NCBI RefSeq assembly: GCF_963675165.1
Contig: NC_087383.1
Location: 5,434,839 to 5,498,838, forward strand
Direction: 5' to 3'
Source: Halichondria panicea
Lineage: Eukaryota; Porifera; Demospongiae; Suberitida; Halichondriidae
Length of the DNA stretch: 64,000 nt
The translations under genes and the position numbers were made by a program. This document shows positions 49,301-60,871 of this stretch, in pieces. The notes beneath the pieces were generated by a model. It saw nothing but the letters and a program-made list of their open reading frames with translations, was not told the origin of the DNA and made no database searches. Each line of letters starts with the position of its first letter. The first letter of the stretch is position 1.

Positions 49301-50847
49301 ATGGCAGAGTTCAAGTTTATGCAGGTGAAAGCAACTTTTGATGACAAACTAAATTATCTAGAGCTAATAAACGCCGCTCTTGAACAGTGGCCTCTCTTGA
49401 ATTGTAGCCTCCTCTTCCAGCAAAATGAAACATTTAGTAGCCGCGGCTCCTGATAAAGCATATTCCTAAGAATGGCTGATTTTACATGCTGCATTCAAAT
49501 AATTATCTCCAACTATTCATGAGAATGGCCCATTTTGGTATTAAGAGGCTGAACCATAGTAGGCACTGTACCTATTGATCACTCATCACTTAGGGTCACA
49601 AAAATACTCACTTGTGCCATTAGAAATGGTGTACTAAGCTCCTTTTCTAGCCATCGTAGAAAGATGGACACCTGTGAGATTTGGGAGCGGTCATTCCGAA
49701 GTAGGACTTTAAGGAGATACGGAACATACGTGGTGGTTTCTGAATGGATGGACAAAACTTGACCTAACTTAGTATTATACGTGTACAAGAATTAACACAC
49801 AATTTAGTGCACAGAATACACGTAGTGTAAAAGAGCGCACCAGCATCATCTTTTCTCATCCTTATGAGACAGAGTTCAACAAGACGAGGGACTTGAGCCT
49901 GGCTGGGCAATTTTACAGTTCCAAAATCCATAGCCGGTACACTATTTTCACTCACAAGGTCACACAATGGGCCTAAGAATTCAGCCACAGCCTTTCTATT
50001 TATGGACCTGTATAAAATACCAAAAGTGTATCAATATTAACAGTGCATGCATTGATGGTTCTCGGAGGCTCCCAGGAAGTTACCACAGTTTTGTACCAAC
50101 GTTTCACACGTGCCCTACTTATAATGTCACAAATTCAATTGACTAATATATGTGACTAACGACTTAGATAGAAGTTTGAGAGGCCAAGCTGTGGCTTTCT
50201 ACTTGCTTGTAATTGATTCATGGGGTCAGTTAACAATCACCGATCAGGGAAAATCTTGTGAAGGGGTGTGTGTGTGTGGAAAATAGGGGACTAGGGAATC
50301 TGTGCCTCCAGTAATTTTTACAGTCTGAGATCTTTTTTGGTGCCTTCTCAGTTAGTAATGCGGTAGCTCAGTGCGTACGCGGGCGGTGGACGGGAAATTA
50401 ATTTGTAAGTTCGAGTGGCCTTACTATACAAATTCCAGGGCATCCTCTCAATCTATGATGGAGCACATACCTAAGTTTTTTCTTCTGTTTTTTTGATTTG
50501 CCTTTACTCGAACTCCTACTTTGTTTGGTGGGCGTGTCTTCAACGGTGCTAGTGGCAGCCTCTGTAGCTGTAGCAAGAGAGCCTTGTTCAGATCCACTGG
50601 ACATTGGAGACTCTGGGGCAGAGTAGTAAACCTCATTCTCTCCGTCGCTGTTTACAACCACAACGTCGTAATCAAAGTCACTCTCTCCTCCCTCCTCAGA
50701 GTCACTGCAGTGTGAAAGAGAACCCACTTGTCTTTTTTTCTTTTGCTTCTTGACAGGAAACGCAGATGGTGTTGAGAGCTGCCAAGAAAGCATGCGCTTG
50801 AACTCCACTGGGAGCCCCACAGAGCTAGAGAGCAGATCATTTGCCAT
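40366..50847 (-). CDS. Large uncharacterised protein: basic N-terminus, TPR-like middle, beta-rich C-terminus
   Basis: I do not recognise the family. The first exon (50471-50847, start ATG 50845-50847) gives a Lys-rich stretch (KKQKKKR), an acidic Ser/Asp/Glu stretch and a second basic cluster (KSKKQKKKLR), which suggests a nuclear protein. Helical exons follow: 49841-50007, 49612-49739, 48494-48804, 48157-48305, about 47936-48089, 47844-47893, about 47530-47715 and 47302-47480. They include TPR-like units such as AVLNEIGRMLVQFGERELA. After that come 46310-46645, about 46130-46210, 45840-46045, about 45662-45755, 43565-43690, 42945-43020, about 42290-42400, 41395-41600, 40870-41330, about 40685-40755 and 40366-40612, with beta-propeller-like strands (GLVLVHTNNGVLLL). 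The join between 47302 and 46645 is in phase with a strong donor, so one gene is favoured. Two adjacent genes, the second starting near MEWPHW, remain possible. Confidence 0.6.
41776..42247 (-). repeat. TGCCTCGG-ended dispersed repeat, copy 3 (inverted)
   Basis: Reverse-oriented copy ending TGCGCATGCGCACCGAGGCA. It includes the same GCTACCAATAGCTAGCG core. Intronic in the uncharacterised gene. Shorter related ends lie near 7850-7920, 13640-13780, 14060-14110, 23970-24032 and 33640-33715. Confidence 0.8.
43212..43460. repeat. Dispersed repeat, copy 2
   Basis: Partner of 38325-38575. Intronic in the uncharacterised gene. Confidence 0.7.
44248..44732. mobile_element. Mutator-like MITE, 54-bp TIRs, 9-bp TSD CTTGTCACA
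   Basis: The termini begin TAGTCTCATGAATCAGCC and are complementary over 54 bp with one mismatch. CTTGTCACA flanks both sides (44239-44247, 44733-44741). The element is inserted inside a dispersed repeat whose uninterrupted copy is at about 6100. It lies in an intron of the uncharacterised gene. Confidence 0.92.
45197..45282. mobile_element. 86-bp GC-rich palindromic insertion
   Basis: Outer arms GGGATTATGAGACCC and GGGTCTCATAATCC, with inner arms GTAGCGCC and GGCGCTAC. The related copy at 6556-6570 reads straight through the site, so this is an insertion. Confidence 0.8.
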
Positions 50848-51859
50848 TTTTTATAGAAATTAACCTAGGTCAAAGGTCTCATGCCTTAGCCTCGACTCCA
50901 GCCCCTTCAATAGCCAAATTGCTTTTCGTTTTTGCTGACTCAGCAGTAGAACATGACTGGATCTATAATAATTATACCTAGTATGGGTATTATGTGCTGA
51001 TATAGGGAGGTCCAGTATATAAAACCATCATAGAGACACCTAGCTGTCAACAGACAGAAACCGTGCAGAAATATTGTCTCATGAATCAGTCGCCCTCTAT
51101 AACGTACACAGACCTAAAAAAGTCACATGTAATTGAATAACTTCTTATATGCCTTCTGTGACTGAATGCTCTTTTCTCTTGGCTGATCTCCTGCATGTGT
51201 ACATTGATCGCAGATCGGCGTAGAAGGTTGAGAATGTGGGTGGCTTTGTGTGAGGCAGATACGTAGTCCTTCCTTTTAGGTGGCTGCATGTCTATATGTA
51301 CTCCTATATAACTACATTTCTACAAATTCCACTGGAGAATTATTCATTATGTATACTGGGCTGCAGCAAAGACAAATTCCAGATACGCTTGAAACCCAAT
51401 CTCCCGTCAGGGACGGTTGGGCCATGCCCAACTAGGTCACAGCAAGCTTGTTCTTGGGATTCTCCATACTCTATCGAACTCCTTCCACCAATCGGATTGC
51501 TCCATATTAATTCCAGTGTCTCCTTGCACAGCATATTAATTTGCAGCTCTGTGTGAGAAACAAGCAAGGTGAATTTCTACAATATTAAAACACTGGATTT
51601 GACTATGTTGCAATAAAATGCTCCTATATAAATACTATTTATAGACTAAAATTAATGCATTAATACCAGATGATGACTCTCTGCTGACCTACTTTCTACC
51701 ATAGATACAGTAGAAGAGACTACTTTATCTTTATGCTTCTACATGTACCTCACTAGCCTCCTTCACCGGCCTTCATAGAAAAGAACTGCTTGTGCATGCG
51801 CTAAATTATTGGATATTTTTCCCCGTAAAATTAATGTCCTATAATACAACTAATTTTTG
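50848..51859. other. Intergenic with unassigned minus-strand open frames
   Basis: This stretch contains the promoter side of the preceding minus gene. Minus-strand open frames at about 51340-51556, preceded by a plausible CACACAG acceptor, and at about 51120-51289 look coding-like but match nothing I know. A fragment at about 51076-51095 (TCTCATGAATCAGTCGCC) resembles the terminus of the element at 44248-44732. Confidence 0.4.
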
Positions 51860-52969
51860 ATGCCTCAACTGATCCGAGCAACTGATCTGAGTGTGGCAAC
51901 CAAAGAGGAGGTGCTACATCTCTTACAATGTATATCAGTCCTCTGTGACCACACAGCTTTCAAAAAGTTGGATTTGTCTTCGACTAATATTGCTGAAGAA
52001 GATTGTGATTTATTAGCTCAACTCTTATGTTCTGGTCAGCAGGGGCGTAGGGAGGGGGAGGGCTTTGGGGGCTGGAGCCCCCCCTTTCTCTGCAAAAACT
52101 ACACTAATAGCCCCACCTTCTCTGATGAGTCTTCAGCCTGGGAATTACTGGTATAGATTAGTGGCAGACAAACAGCATGTCCAAGAGCTAGCTATACTAT
52201 ACTAGTAACTTTGATTCTTTAGTGCAACTAGCTATGGCTAGCTAGCTAGCTAGCTAGCTTTAGCAGTATTATTAATCGAAGCAAGGTGTGGCTATTTCTT
52301 GCACATGCGCAATGAGCCATTAATTAAGGGGTGTGGCTTCCGGTCACCGAAAACTTCGGCGCTCAGCCCCCCCTTCCTCAAATTCCTGCCTACGCCCCTG
52401 GTCAGTATCTTGAATCGTTGCTTGTCAGTGACAACTGTCTCTCCTCTGACAGTGTCCACATTCTGTTTAGAGGACTACAGCAAAATACCTCTCTAAAACA
52501 CTTGGACATGTCACAGAACAGCATTTCCCTAGAGGCCATGACGGCTCTCAGTGCTTTACCTTGGAGACAATGACATGTAAACTAGAAACACTGAGCTTTG
52601 AGTGGCTGTGACATTTCTCCAGGATCAGCTATTGAGCTAGTACATGGACTCAGTCAAAACTGTTCAGTGAAGAAACTGGACTTGGGTATCAATCCACTTG
52701 GAGACAGTGGAGTGATTGCTCTCGGTCGAGCACTAGAAACAAATGAAACAATCACTGGAGTCTGGTTAACCAACTGTTCCATGACTATCATTGGAGGAGC
52801 AGCACTGGCCTCATCTCTGATGGCCAACTCAACAATAAAAGAGCTGTACATTCACAACAATTCATTAGGTGGAGAAGCCATTCAAAAGTTTGCAGAGCTA
52901 CTACAACATAACAAGACACTCACAAAACTATTTATTTTCCATGATGACTCACTCATTAACTCAATCTGA
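51860..52969 (+). pseudogene. NLR-type leucine-rich repeat fragment, broken
   Basis: Ribonuclease-inhibitor-type LRRs are clear: FKKLDLSSTNIAEEDCDLLA, then LESLLVSDNCLSS, LKHLDMSQNSISLEA, VKKLDLGINPLGDSGVIALG and IKELYIHNNSLGGEAI. The frame is interrupted twice: by a 361-bp transposon at 52040-52400, and by a frameshift or stop near 52560-52625, after which the repeats resume in another frame. It ends with a stop at about 52967-52969. No NACHT domain or upstream exon is visible. Such repeats are typical of NLR immune receptors, which are greatly expanded in sponges (family knowledge). Most likely a degraded duplicate of an NLR C-terminus. Confidence 0.75.
52040..52400. mobile_element. MITE with CAGGGGCGTAGG termini, 5-bp TSD GTCAG
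   Basis: The element starts CAGGGGCGTAGG and ends CCTACGCCCCTG, a 12-bp terminal inverted repeat. It is flanked by GTCAG at 52035-52039 and 52401-52405. It contains a GCTA microsatellite and no transposase frame. It interrupts the LRR coding sequence. Confidence 0.9.
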
Positions 52970-53338
52970 TATCGATACCCTCCTAAAAGTTTGACAAACA
53001 ATCAAACAATGGAAAAGCTGGTACTACCAAAGAAAATTAGAGTCAAGGACACTTACAAGAGAGTGGAATGGTGGTAGTTACGTACCAACAATTATCGATC
53101 TTTAATGTCTACATCTTTTTATTCTTACTGATTATACTCACCATAGCAGGAACTATTATATTAGCAATTAATTTTGGTGATCGAGGGTCGCCAAAATTAA
53201 AAATCACCTAATACTTTCTTCGTTTGCCAATTAAATTTAATTACCCACATTTTTTTCATCAAAAATTATATCAAACGTCAAGAGTCAGTGCAGTATACGC
53301 CTATAGGTAAAAGTAGTTGTGCAGTCCAGACACAAATT
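52970..53338. other. Short gap between LRR pseudogene and adhesion GPCR 3' end
   Basis: About 370 bp of AT-rich sequence. The first part may be the decayed 3' end of the LRR fragment; the rest is presumably GPCR 3'UTR. No repeat or RNA gene is recognised. Confidence 0.5.
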
Positions 53339-56300
53339 TCATAGTTGTTGTGAGAGGTTGATGTGATTGTAGAGAGGGTTGTTAGAGAACAGCTGACTCT
53401 GGCGCCCACTCACACGACCACCTTCCCCCACAACACCCAGCATCGCCAAGGGAACTGGATTGTTGCCATGGTTATGGCTGAGATAGTCATCGACATAGTT
53501 GATGTTGAGTTCGTCTGTGAGTCTGACGGGAGGTCGTCGATTGCGAGTGGCTGTTGGAGAGGAACGACTGTTGAACCCAGAGTCAATCTGCATGGAGGGA
53601 GGGAGGGAGATTTGCGTTTGATGTTATAAAGCAAATCGAAGAAAGCTCAAATGAACACAATCACTCAAAACTGGCCACCTTTCCAAAAAGTTTACGATTT
53701 TGTTATCTTTTATCACGTACATTACAACATGCATGCACCTGAGATGTGTTAGAGTAGTGGTTAATCTTGCTCCTAATGAGAGGGTCCTCCCTACACCTCA
53801 TAGCACTGCGTACTCTGGACTGGGCCAGTCCGTAACTTAGGAACAGGTACATTCCACTCAGTAACCCCAGGGCGCCTGTTACCAATAGCAACTGATCTCG
53901 GCTAACACCAGAGAACTGAGAAGATGAAGCTGTGTATGTATGTGTTAGTATCCCTGGTTAATGTAATAGCATGTTGTATGATGTACTCCAATTAATTTGA
54001 AGTGCAACGTTATAACCATGCGTGTCCAAAACAAAGCATAATTTTATATCCAACAGTGTACGTGCATGTTAGCTATAATCTACGATCATGTATAATTATT
54101 ATGCAGGGAGTTTGCTATTGAATTATTATACGTCGAGTGTAAATGAGCTCGCATAATTGTTCTCTTTGCGCAAATCATCCAGGCAGTTGTTTGTTAGCAA
54201 GTCATTGAAGTGGCACACAACCGCTTTTAGTTACCAGTAAAGAATTGAGCAGTGAGTGTGCCACAGTAGAGGGCACAGTTGACGAGTGATGAGATGATCT
54301 CAAGATAGATGGACGCTTGGAGAGTGTAGTCACTGCACGCCAAAAGGACAAGGGTCACTGACGTCGTCACTATGACAATCACCGCCGTTGCTCCAGATAT
54401 GTACGTGAATGTGTTTGGAAATGAAACCCACTCAAACCAACACCTAAAGAAAGTGTGTGTGTGTTTGTAGGAACTCAATGCGATAATTAATTAACCTCTC
54501 CTAATGGCCACCTCTGAATGTGAAATTACATAATTATAAAGGTTCCAAATGAAAAGTCTGCGTAAAACAACCCCTCAAAAATAGTAATAAGTCTGTTTCC
54601 CAATTGTAAAAGGGTTCCTCTGTAGATCTACACTGCAGGTCCCATGCCTGATTATAATATTATTGAACTCACAGCTCCGGTGCTTGTGGCCAGTCAGAGT
54701 GCCTCAGACCAGAGTATACCCCCACAGGAATAGCTGGCCACACTGGAGGGTGAGGCCGAGGGTTAAGGGTTAGTATCACTACAATGACAGCCTTATTAAA
54801 GGTCTGGAAGCTCATACAAAGGACCATTCAGTTCGCCATAAACATTTTACTCTGGAATGCACGTCCATTTTGAACTTTCACTCTGACTTCCATACAGTGG
54901 AAGCTGAATGGAAGTGCTTCCAGAGTGGAACTTCTGACTTTCAACGGAGAACTGGATGACTATGAGCTTAGATTTTAATTTTATATATATGCATGGGCGG
55001 TGAGGATCTTGCAAAGAACATTCTAATGATTCGTAACTCTGTGCAATGGACGTAGATAAAAAATATTGGCTCAGGCTATAATTCACATGACTAGCTATGA
55101 ACAACCTATATGAACACGTGCACACTCACTCAGAGCCACTGCAGCGAATGGTGCAATGAGCCATCGCTTCTCATACCAGATCATCTTGTAGACCTTTAGT
55201 ACTTTCAGCACTGGATAGACTACCATTAGACTCAGAGTGACTAGTGCTGTGTAGTGTGTGAGCCCAGCTAGTGTATAGCAGAGAGCTGGTGGTTGAGGGA
55301 GGGTCAGTTGTAGAACTAGAGTGGAGAGGCCTTGAGAGAGAGAGAGGAGACACACACATTGCATCACCGGCAGGGAACGGAGGGTCCTGCATGTGTGTGG
55401 TGTGTATAGGGGAGCGTGTGCATGGGTTGGGGGTGGGTATTAGGTGGCAGTGTTGGGTGTGTGAGTCACTGTGTATGCATGGGATGCGCATGTGGGGTTA
55501 CGGGAGACTGAGATACTACATGCAGTGCGTGACTTACCGACAGGATCAAAAGAGCTATAAACTATAACAAAATGCTCATAGGAGATGCGTTGAGCTTCAT
55601 CACACTCCATGAAAGTGTCTAGTTCGCTCAAACAGCTCATTTTTGTGTCCACACACACACACACACAAACACACAACTGACACACACACACACTAATCAC
55701 TCTACCACTACGCACGTACAGGATAATAATTAACGTATCAAAGGGAGCATGCAGTTCTCACCCTGTAGCCAAAATAGTGATTGCCAATGTCAGATAGAGA
55801 AGCAGCGGCAGAGACAAGAATAAGTGGAAGATAATTTGAGAAACCATTGTAAACTGGTCATCAGTCGGCATAGCAACAACAGGTACCTGGACAGTCGAGA
55901 AACATGAATGGTCTACTAAAACTACACTCAAGAAAATCTAACAGAAACTATCGTTAAAATGCAAAAACAAACAGTAACTCTTACATCCAAGACGGCATAA
56001 GTTCCAGCATGCAAGCATCTGCACTGCAACTGGCCAGTACTGGAAGTTACCAGAGCACAGTTCACACTAGACCACACACCACCACCACCTGAAGGAAGGG
56101 ATCGAGGGAGAATAATAAAATTCTGCTTGGTATACATCAGCAACATAGATTTACCTATAAACAACATCTAACGTGTTACTCAAATGGCATGTCTTAGAGC
56201 ATAAGAGCATAATCTAAGACAATCATATTATTGTAGCCATAATACCAAACAGCTACTTACTAAAAATGCATCTGAAATTGGACGTTCAAAACTCTATTTT

Positions 56301-59300
56301 TGGACAAAAAAACACCTCAATTATTAGCTCCAAAAACAATGCATCTGAAATTGGACGTTCAAAACTCTATTTTTGGAGAAAAAAAACGCCTCAATTATTA
56401 GCTCCAAAAACAGGTTCATTTTCTAATGCATGTTTTTACGCAACAATAGAACGGCCATTATACCATTATTATAGCGGGTAAATCAGGGGTCAAAATATTT
56501 GTGGTTAAGAGTTATAGTTCGTGGGTATAATTATTTTTTCGTGGGATGTGTGTGCACTGTAGGTAAACGATCGCGTGCATGTGCATGGGCTATAGATATT
56601 TGTGACAAAATGTTTGTTCTCTCCCTCGCTATATATACGGTATAATTTTATTGTATGCTCATGCTAATTTGTGGCCGGATATTATACAGACAAAAATTAA
56701 CAGTAGGCTACAATTATAATTATTTACTAACTTACAATTGAGAGGTGTCCATCGTACACAGATGGTAGTGTGTCCCTGAGAGGTGGTCACATGACTATAG
56801 GATATCGTCACCACTTCATTGACCGCTGGATTCTCGTTACTCACACTGATGATAGGGGTCAGGATAATTCCCCCCAACTTTCCAGTGGCATTGCTGCAAT
56901 TTGATTGATTGAAGAGATCGTCACCTTCGTACACTGTAACCTAGGAAGATACAGCAAAACATATTACAAGTTGTCAGTAACGAGCACTTGTAGTACCTGA
57001 ACACCCCCTTCTCCGCCATCTATTGTCACGGTAACATCAGGTGAATCTGCACCCTCCCCTCCAATCTCAAGCCCTATTGATGTGTTCTGTAACCGTATGA
57101 ATGCCAACAGGCTACTCTGATTGGACGCTGGGATATAGGCCCCGCCCACTGCAAGGTGTGAGTACGTCAGAAGGAGGTGAGTATGGTTAGTTGAGAGAGC
57201 TCTCAACAGAACAGTGTCTATCAGAGAGCGGAGTCTGTGAAACGTGTGTGGGGAAAATCAGTACTGTATAGCGGGTACTTTTCATTGGTTGAGATTCGTA
57301 TGAACTGCTCATTTAAATTCGTACAGCGTTGAACGTATTGCGGTAGAATACATGCATGTGATGATCTACAATACAAAAATGTCCACCATACGAAAATAAC
57401 CCGCTATATACGGTATGTTCCATTGAAGGTATAATTATACCTTGTTAATTACAATGACTGTGGTACAATGTTGAAGATAATTTATAGTGCAGTATATACT
57501 CACTGTTGAGAGGTTGATGTTGTCAGTTGTTCAGAGCTGGTCAGTAGAACAGTGTTTAATACAGCCAGAGTGTTGTTGAGAGTCTGTATGTGTGTGGGGG
57601 GGGCATGCATAGTGGATCAATGGCATTCGCAAAACATTTTACGTTCTGCACATGTACTATATAGCTAGAACATTTTAATATTCACAGCATTCAATGATTT
57701 CCAGTACCACCTCCAGCTCTAACAATATTCAAGACCTCCTGCAAAGGACTATGCAGGGAATGTGCAATCTAACAATTCAATAACAAATTGTTGCCTAATT
57801 ACATAAAATTTAATTGGATGCTGCTATACCGCAAAATTATTTGCTAAAAGTTGACGATCTTTTAGCTAACTAAATGTACTCACCTCCACATTGCCAACGG
57901 ACACGTCTACGAGTTGCCTAGCAACCTCAGCAAGGGCGCCCAACTCTCGTGATGTCAGTGTAAGGTCAGAGGTCAGACCATCCACCAACTGTTGTGAAAT
58001 GTGTGCACTTGAATGCACTGTGATAGTTGTCTGTAGGGGGGGAGTAACGGCGGGACATCGGGATAAACTGTTGAAGCATACTATAATGCATGCATATTAA
58101 CAATTTTATTGTAATAGTCTAGTCAATGTTCTAGAAATGACTGTATTATTACTAGAATATTTTTCTGGTGAAAAATCTTCGCGAATGAGCCAAATCAGCA
58201 GAAAATTTGACCCCGTAGCTAGAGTATTAGAATGGCTAACTACGCAGCTCTATTACAGCAAATCTCTCTCACCTGAGTGATGATGGCCAGCACTTGCACT
58301 GCAGGTGACCCAGGTCCACACGGCGAATCGTTCACCATTCCCCACACACCACCACTCAAGCACTGCCGGAAACCCGCTGTGATCTCATTGGACGGACAGG
58401 GGACTGTTGCCAAGGTAACCTCAAGTATACGTGGCCAATCTAAAAAACCGATAGTAGTTAGAGTGGTCTCGGCAGCACAGTATACTGGTACTGCAGTCAC
58501 TGGAGTCGATGTGATAGTGATACTGGAGCTGGATGGCCTTTTTTCTTGTGTTGTTGTGATGTAACTTGTGCTCATTGCTATGGAAACTATCGGGGATACA
58601 TCCAGTCCCATACTTGTAGATGTAGGTGTTACGATATAGCTCGTACTCATTACCATGGTGATGGACGGTGTGGGCACATCAGGGACTAGTTCCTGTACTC
58701 TGGTGCCGTTGGTGCACCGGAGAAGATTAAACTCGGCAATGATATTGGACACTTCTAGTAGAATGTCGAGAGTGGTGCCATCGGAGCAATTGATGAAGTT
58801 GCTGCTGAGATATCTAAACAGTGTGTGTGTGTGTGTGTGTGTATGTCTGACTGGGCCCATGCTTTGCTACTATACTGAGATAGCATTACAACAGCCACAT
58901 GACAACATTATACCACGGCAGTCTACACACTACTTATAGAGCTACTGTTTAACATACAATGTTGTGAGTTGCTCCAGTAACGGTTGAAGCTGCTCGTCAG
59001 GGAAAGAATTCAGAGCATTATTTGAGAGATGGCTGCAAAGAGGTAGAGAGGTGTCACAATGTAAAACTTGACTATAATTATATACACAAGGGTATAAGCT
59101 TAGAATAATTATTTGACTGCATTGTGTGTGCGTGTGCGTACGTGTGGTCTGTTTGGTTAACATACAGTGTTCTCAAAGTGGAGAGTCCCTCAAAAGCGGC
59201 TGGGTTCACAAAGGTCAATGCATTATCACTCAGATCACTGAAGAAGCAAGTACAATGTTATTGTAGCTATCATTGAGTCGAAATACTAATACACATGTAG

Positions 59301-60871
59301 ATATTACAATCTCTCTCACACACGCACATGCATGCACACACTCACAGATGTTCTAGTTTATTGGTCGCTGTAAACAGTTGATCAGGCAGGGAGATGAGAC
59401 CACACCCACTCAGATTACTAGAGAGGAGAACGGAACAGTCTGTATAGTTAGTACTAAAAAGACAGAGTCATACATACAAGACAGTGGGCTGATACAATGC
59501 AGGCTTCTGGTACAATTTGGCTTCAGAAAATTAACACTGATTGAAACTACCTGTACACAATGCCATGCAATACTACATGAGTAGATCTATAGGGGAAAGT
59601 AGTCCTTGAGGCAAGTACAGATCGACCAATTAGTAAATTAGTATCCTTATAGCGCTAAATTTCGAGGCACTTAGATTCCTTCATTCGTGGGTTGACTGCT
59701 TATCGGAAGACACGCCTTGCACGTTAATAGCAGATACTTATAATTTCGTGTAGGATTGCTAATTAACCCACTAAAACAGCGAAAATTAAAATTTCGCGCT
59801 ATATAATTATTATCAATAAACCTCCAAGGCCAAGGGGATGGTTACATCTAGCTTTCCAGACTTTTTATAATACAAAAGCTTGTGGGTATGACCCAGCAAT
59901 TCAAGTGCTAAGCTTCTAGCTCTACATATACGTACACCGACTTGTCCAGATCCATGTCCAAACAGTGAGCCCCACCTTTTTTCTTGTTAGCAAGCTTCAC
60001 CCTATAATTATTTGTTCTGCCCTTTCCAACCAGCTAGTATAAATCAGTGCTCCCGCAAATCAACAAATTCGAAGTTTATGAGGAATGTGCTCTGCATGGG
60101 CTTGAGTTTATGATAGTTAAACCCGACCCACCCAGTTGCTATGATACAGACTCCAAGTGGTGTTAACTCACAGCGTTATTAAGTTGATGAGGCCAGTGAA
60201 AGATTCATTGTAGACTGTTAGAGTGGGGTTGTCAGACAGGTCCCTATAATTAAATATTAATACAGTAACTACAGCGCACTGCATAACTAACAGTTACCCC
60301 TGAAGAAAGGCCAACTGCAATTTAAAGGCCAGGTCCCAATGAGCATTTTTTGTTACAAAACAACCCCTCAAAAATATATAAGGACACCCTCTGTATATAC
60401 AATGCATGGTCGTTCCCCAAATGCATGCATGTAAAACGGGTTCCACTGTATAATTATAGAAGCGCCAATATAATTACTGTCTCACAGCAAGGTGATGTGT
60501 CCCCCATAACTGAAAGACCCAGGCACTACGTCCACAACTGCTGTACTTCCTGACTGCAATAGAGAGCTCCAATTACTATTAAGTACGGGAGGAAGGGGAA
60601 AACTATAAAACTCACTGATCACAGTTTTAATTTACGAGCTATGTACAGAACATAACATAGCTCTCTATTAAACTTATGATATCCCAACACAACATTTATC
60701 ACAAGTCTCTGCATGCATGTTTATGGGAGCTCACATTACTGTGGTCGTGTTCCCACATTGTGATCTGACGTTTGGTATGCACACACAATCCTGGGAGCAC
60801 TGCACTGCATAGCTCAGGTCCAGACCAGCCACCAATAACACAACCAGCAGAGATAGAGCTATCATAGTCAT
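53339..60871 (-). CDS. Adhesion GPCR: LRR - HormR - GAIN/GPS - 7TM
   Basis: A cell-surface receptor of the adhesion GPCR class; its ligand is unknown. The start at 60869-60871 gives a signal peptide (MTMIALSLLVVLLVAG) and a Cys-rich LRR N-cap (CSQDCVCIPNVRSQC). Leucine-rich repeats follow in separate short exons of about 70 nt: near 60486-60553, 60172-60243, 59350-59420, 59165-59240 and 58960-59035. Next come an LRR C-cap, a Ser/Thr-rich stretch, and a HormR domain (LDWPRILEVTLATVPCPSNE, 58300-58490). GAIN segments lie at 57890-58030, 57505-57590, 56995-57240 and 56740-56945, and the GPS at 55985-56095. Seven-helix exons follow: 55765-55890, about 55540-55640, 55130-55380, 54675-54790, 54230-54440 and 53745-53920. 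The tail exon is 53339-53590 and ends NLSQQL. The layout recalls the GPR124/125 (ADGRA) group but no Ig domain is seen. At the GPS the usual HL-T/S triplet is HAG. Confidence 0.87.
56264..56411. repeat. Two-copy tandem duplication, period about 73 bp
   Basis: AATGCATCTGAAATTGGACG through ATTAGCTCCAAAAACA occurs twice in a row with two or three differences. Intronic in the adhesion GPCR. Confidence 0.9.
57264..57413. mobile_element. CCGTATAGCGGG-family MITE, copy 4
   Basis: Left end CTGTATAGCGGGTACTTTTC, right end GAAAATAACCCGCTATATACGG, flanked by TA. It lies in a GAIN-region intron of the adhesion GPCR. Less regular relatives lie near 33340-33585, 56465-56642 and 59647-59806. Confidence 0.75.

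Noticed and set aside
50359..50425. Possible tRNA gene on the plus strand
   Set aside because: A- and B-box-like strings are present, but the acceptor, D and anticodon stems do not pair; kept only as a SINE-head candidate.
51120..51556. Reverse-transcriptase remnant upstream of the LRR pseudogene
   Set aside because: A vague resemblance in the minus-strand frame, but no catalytic motif; left unassigned.
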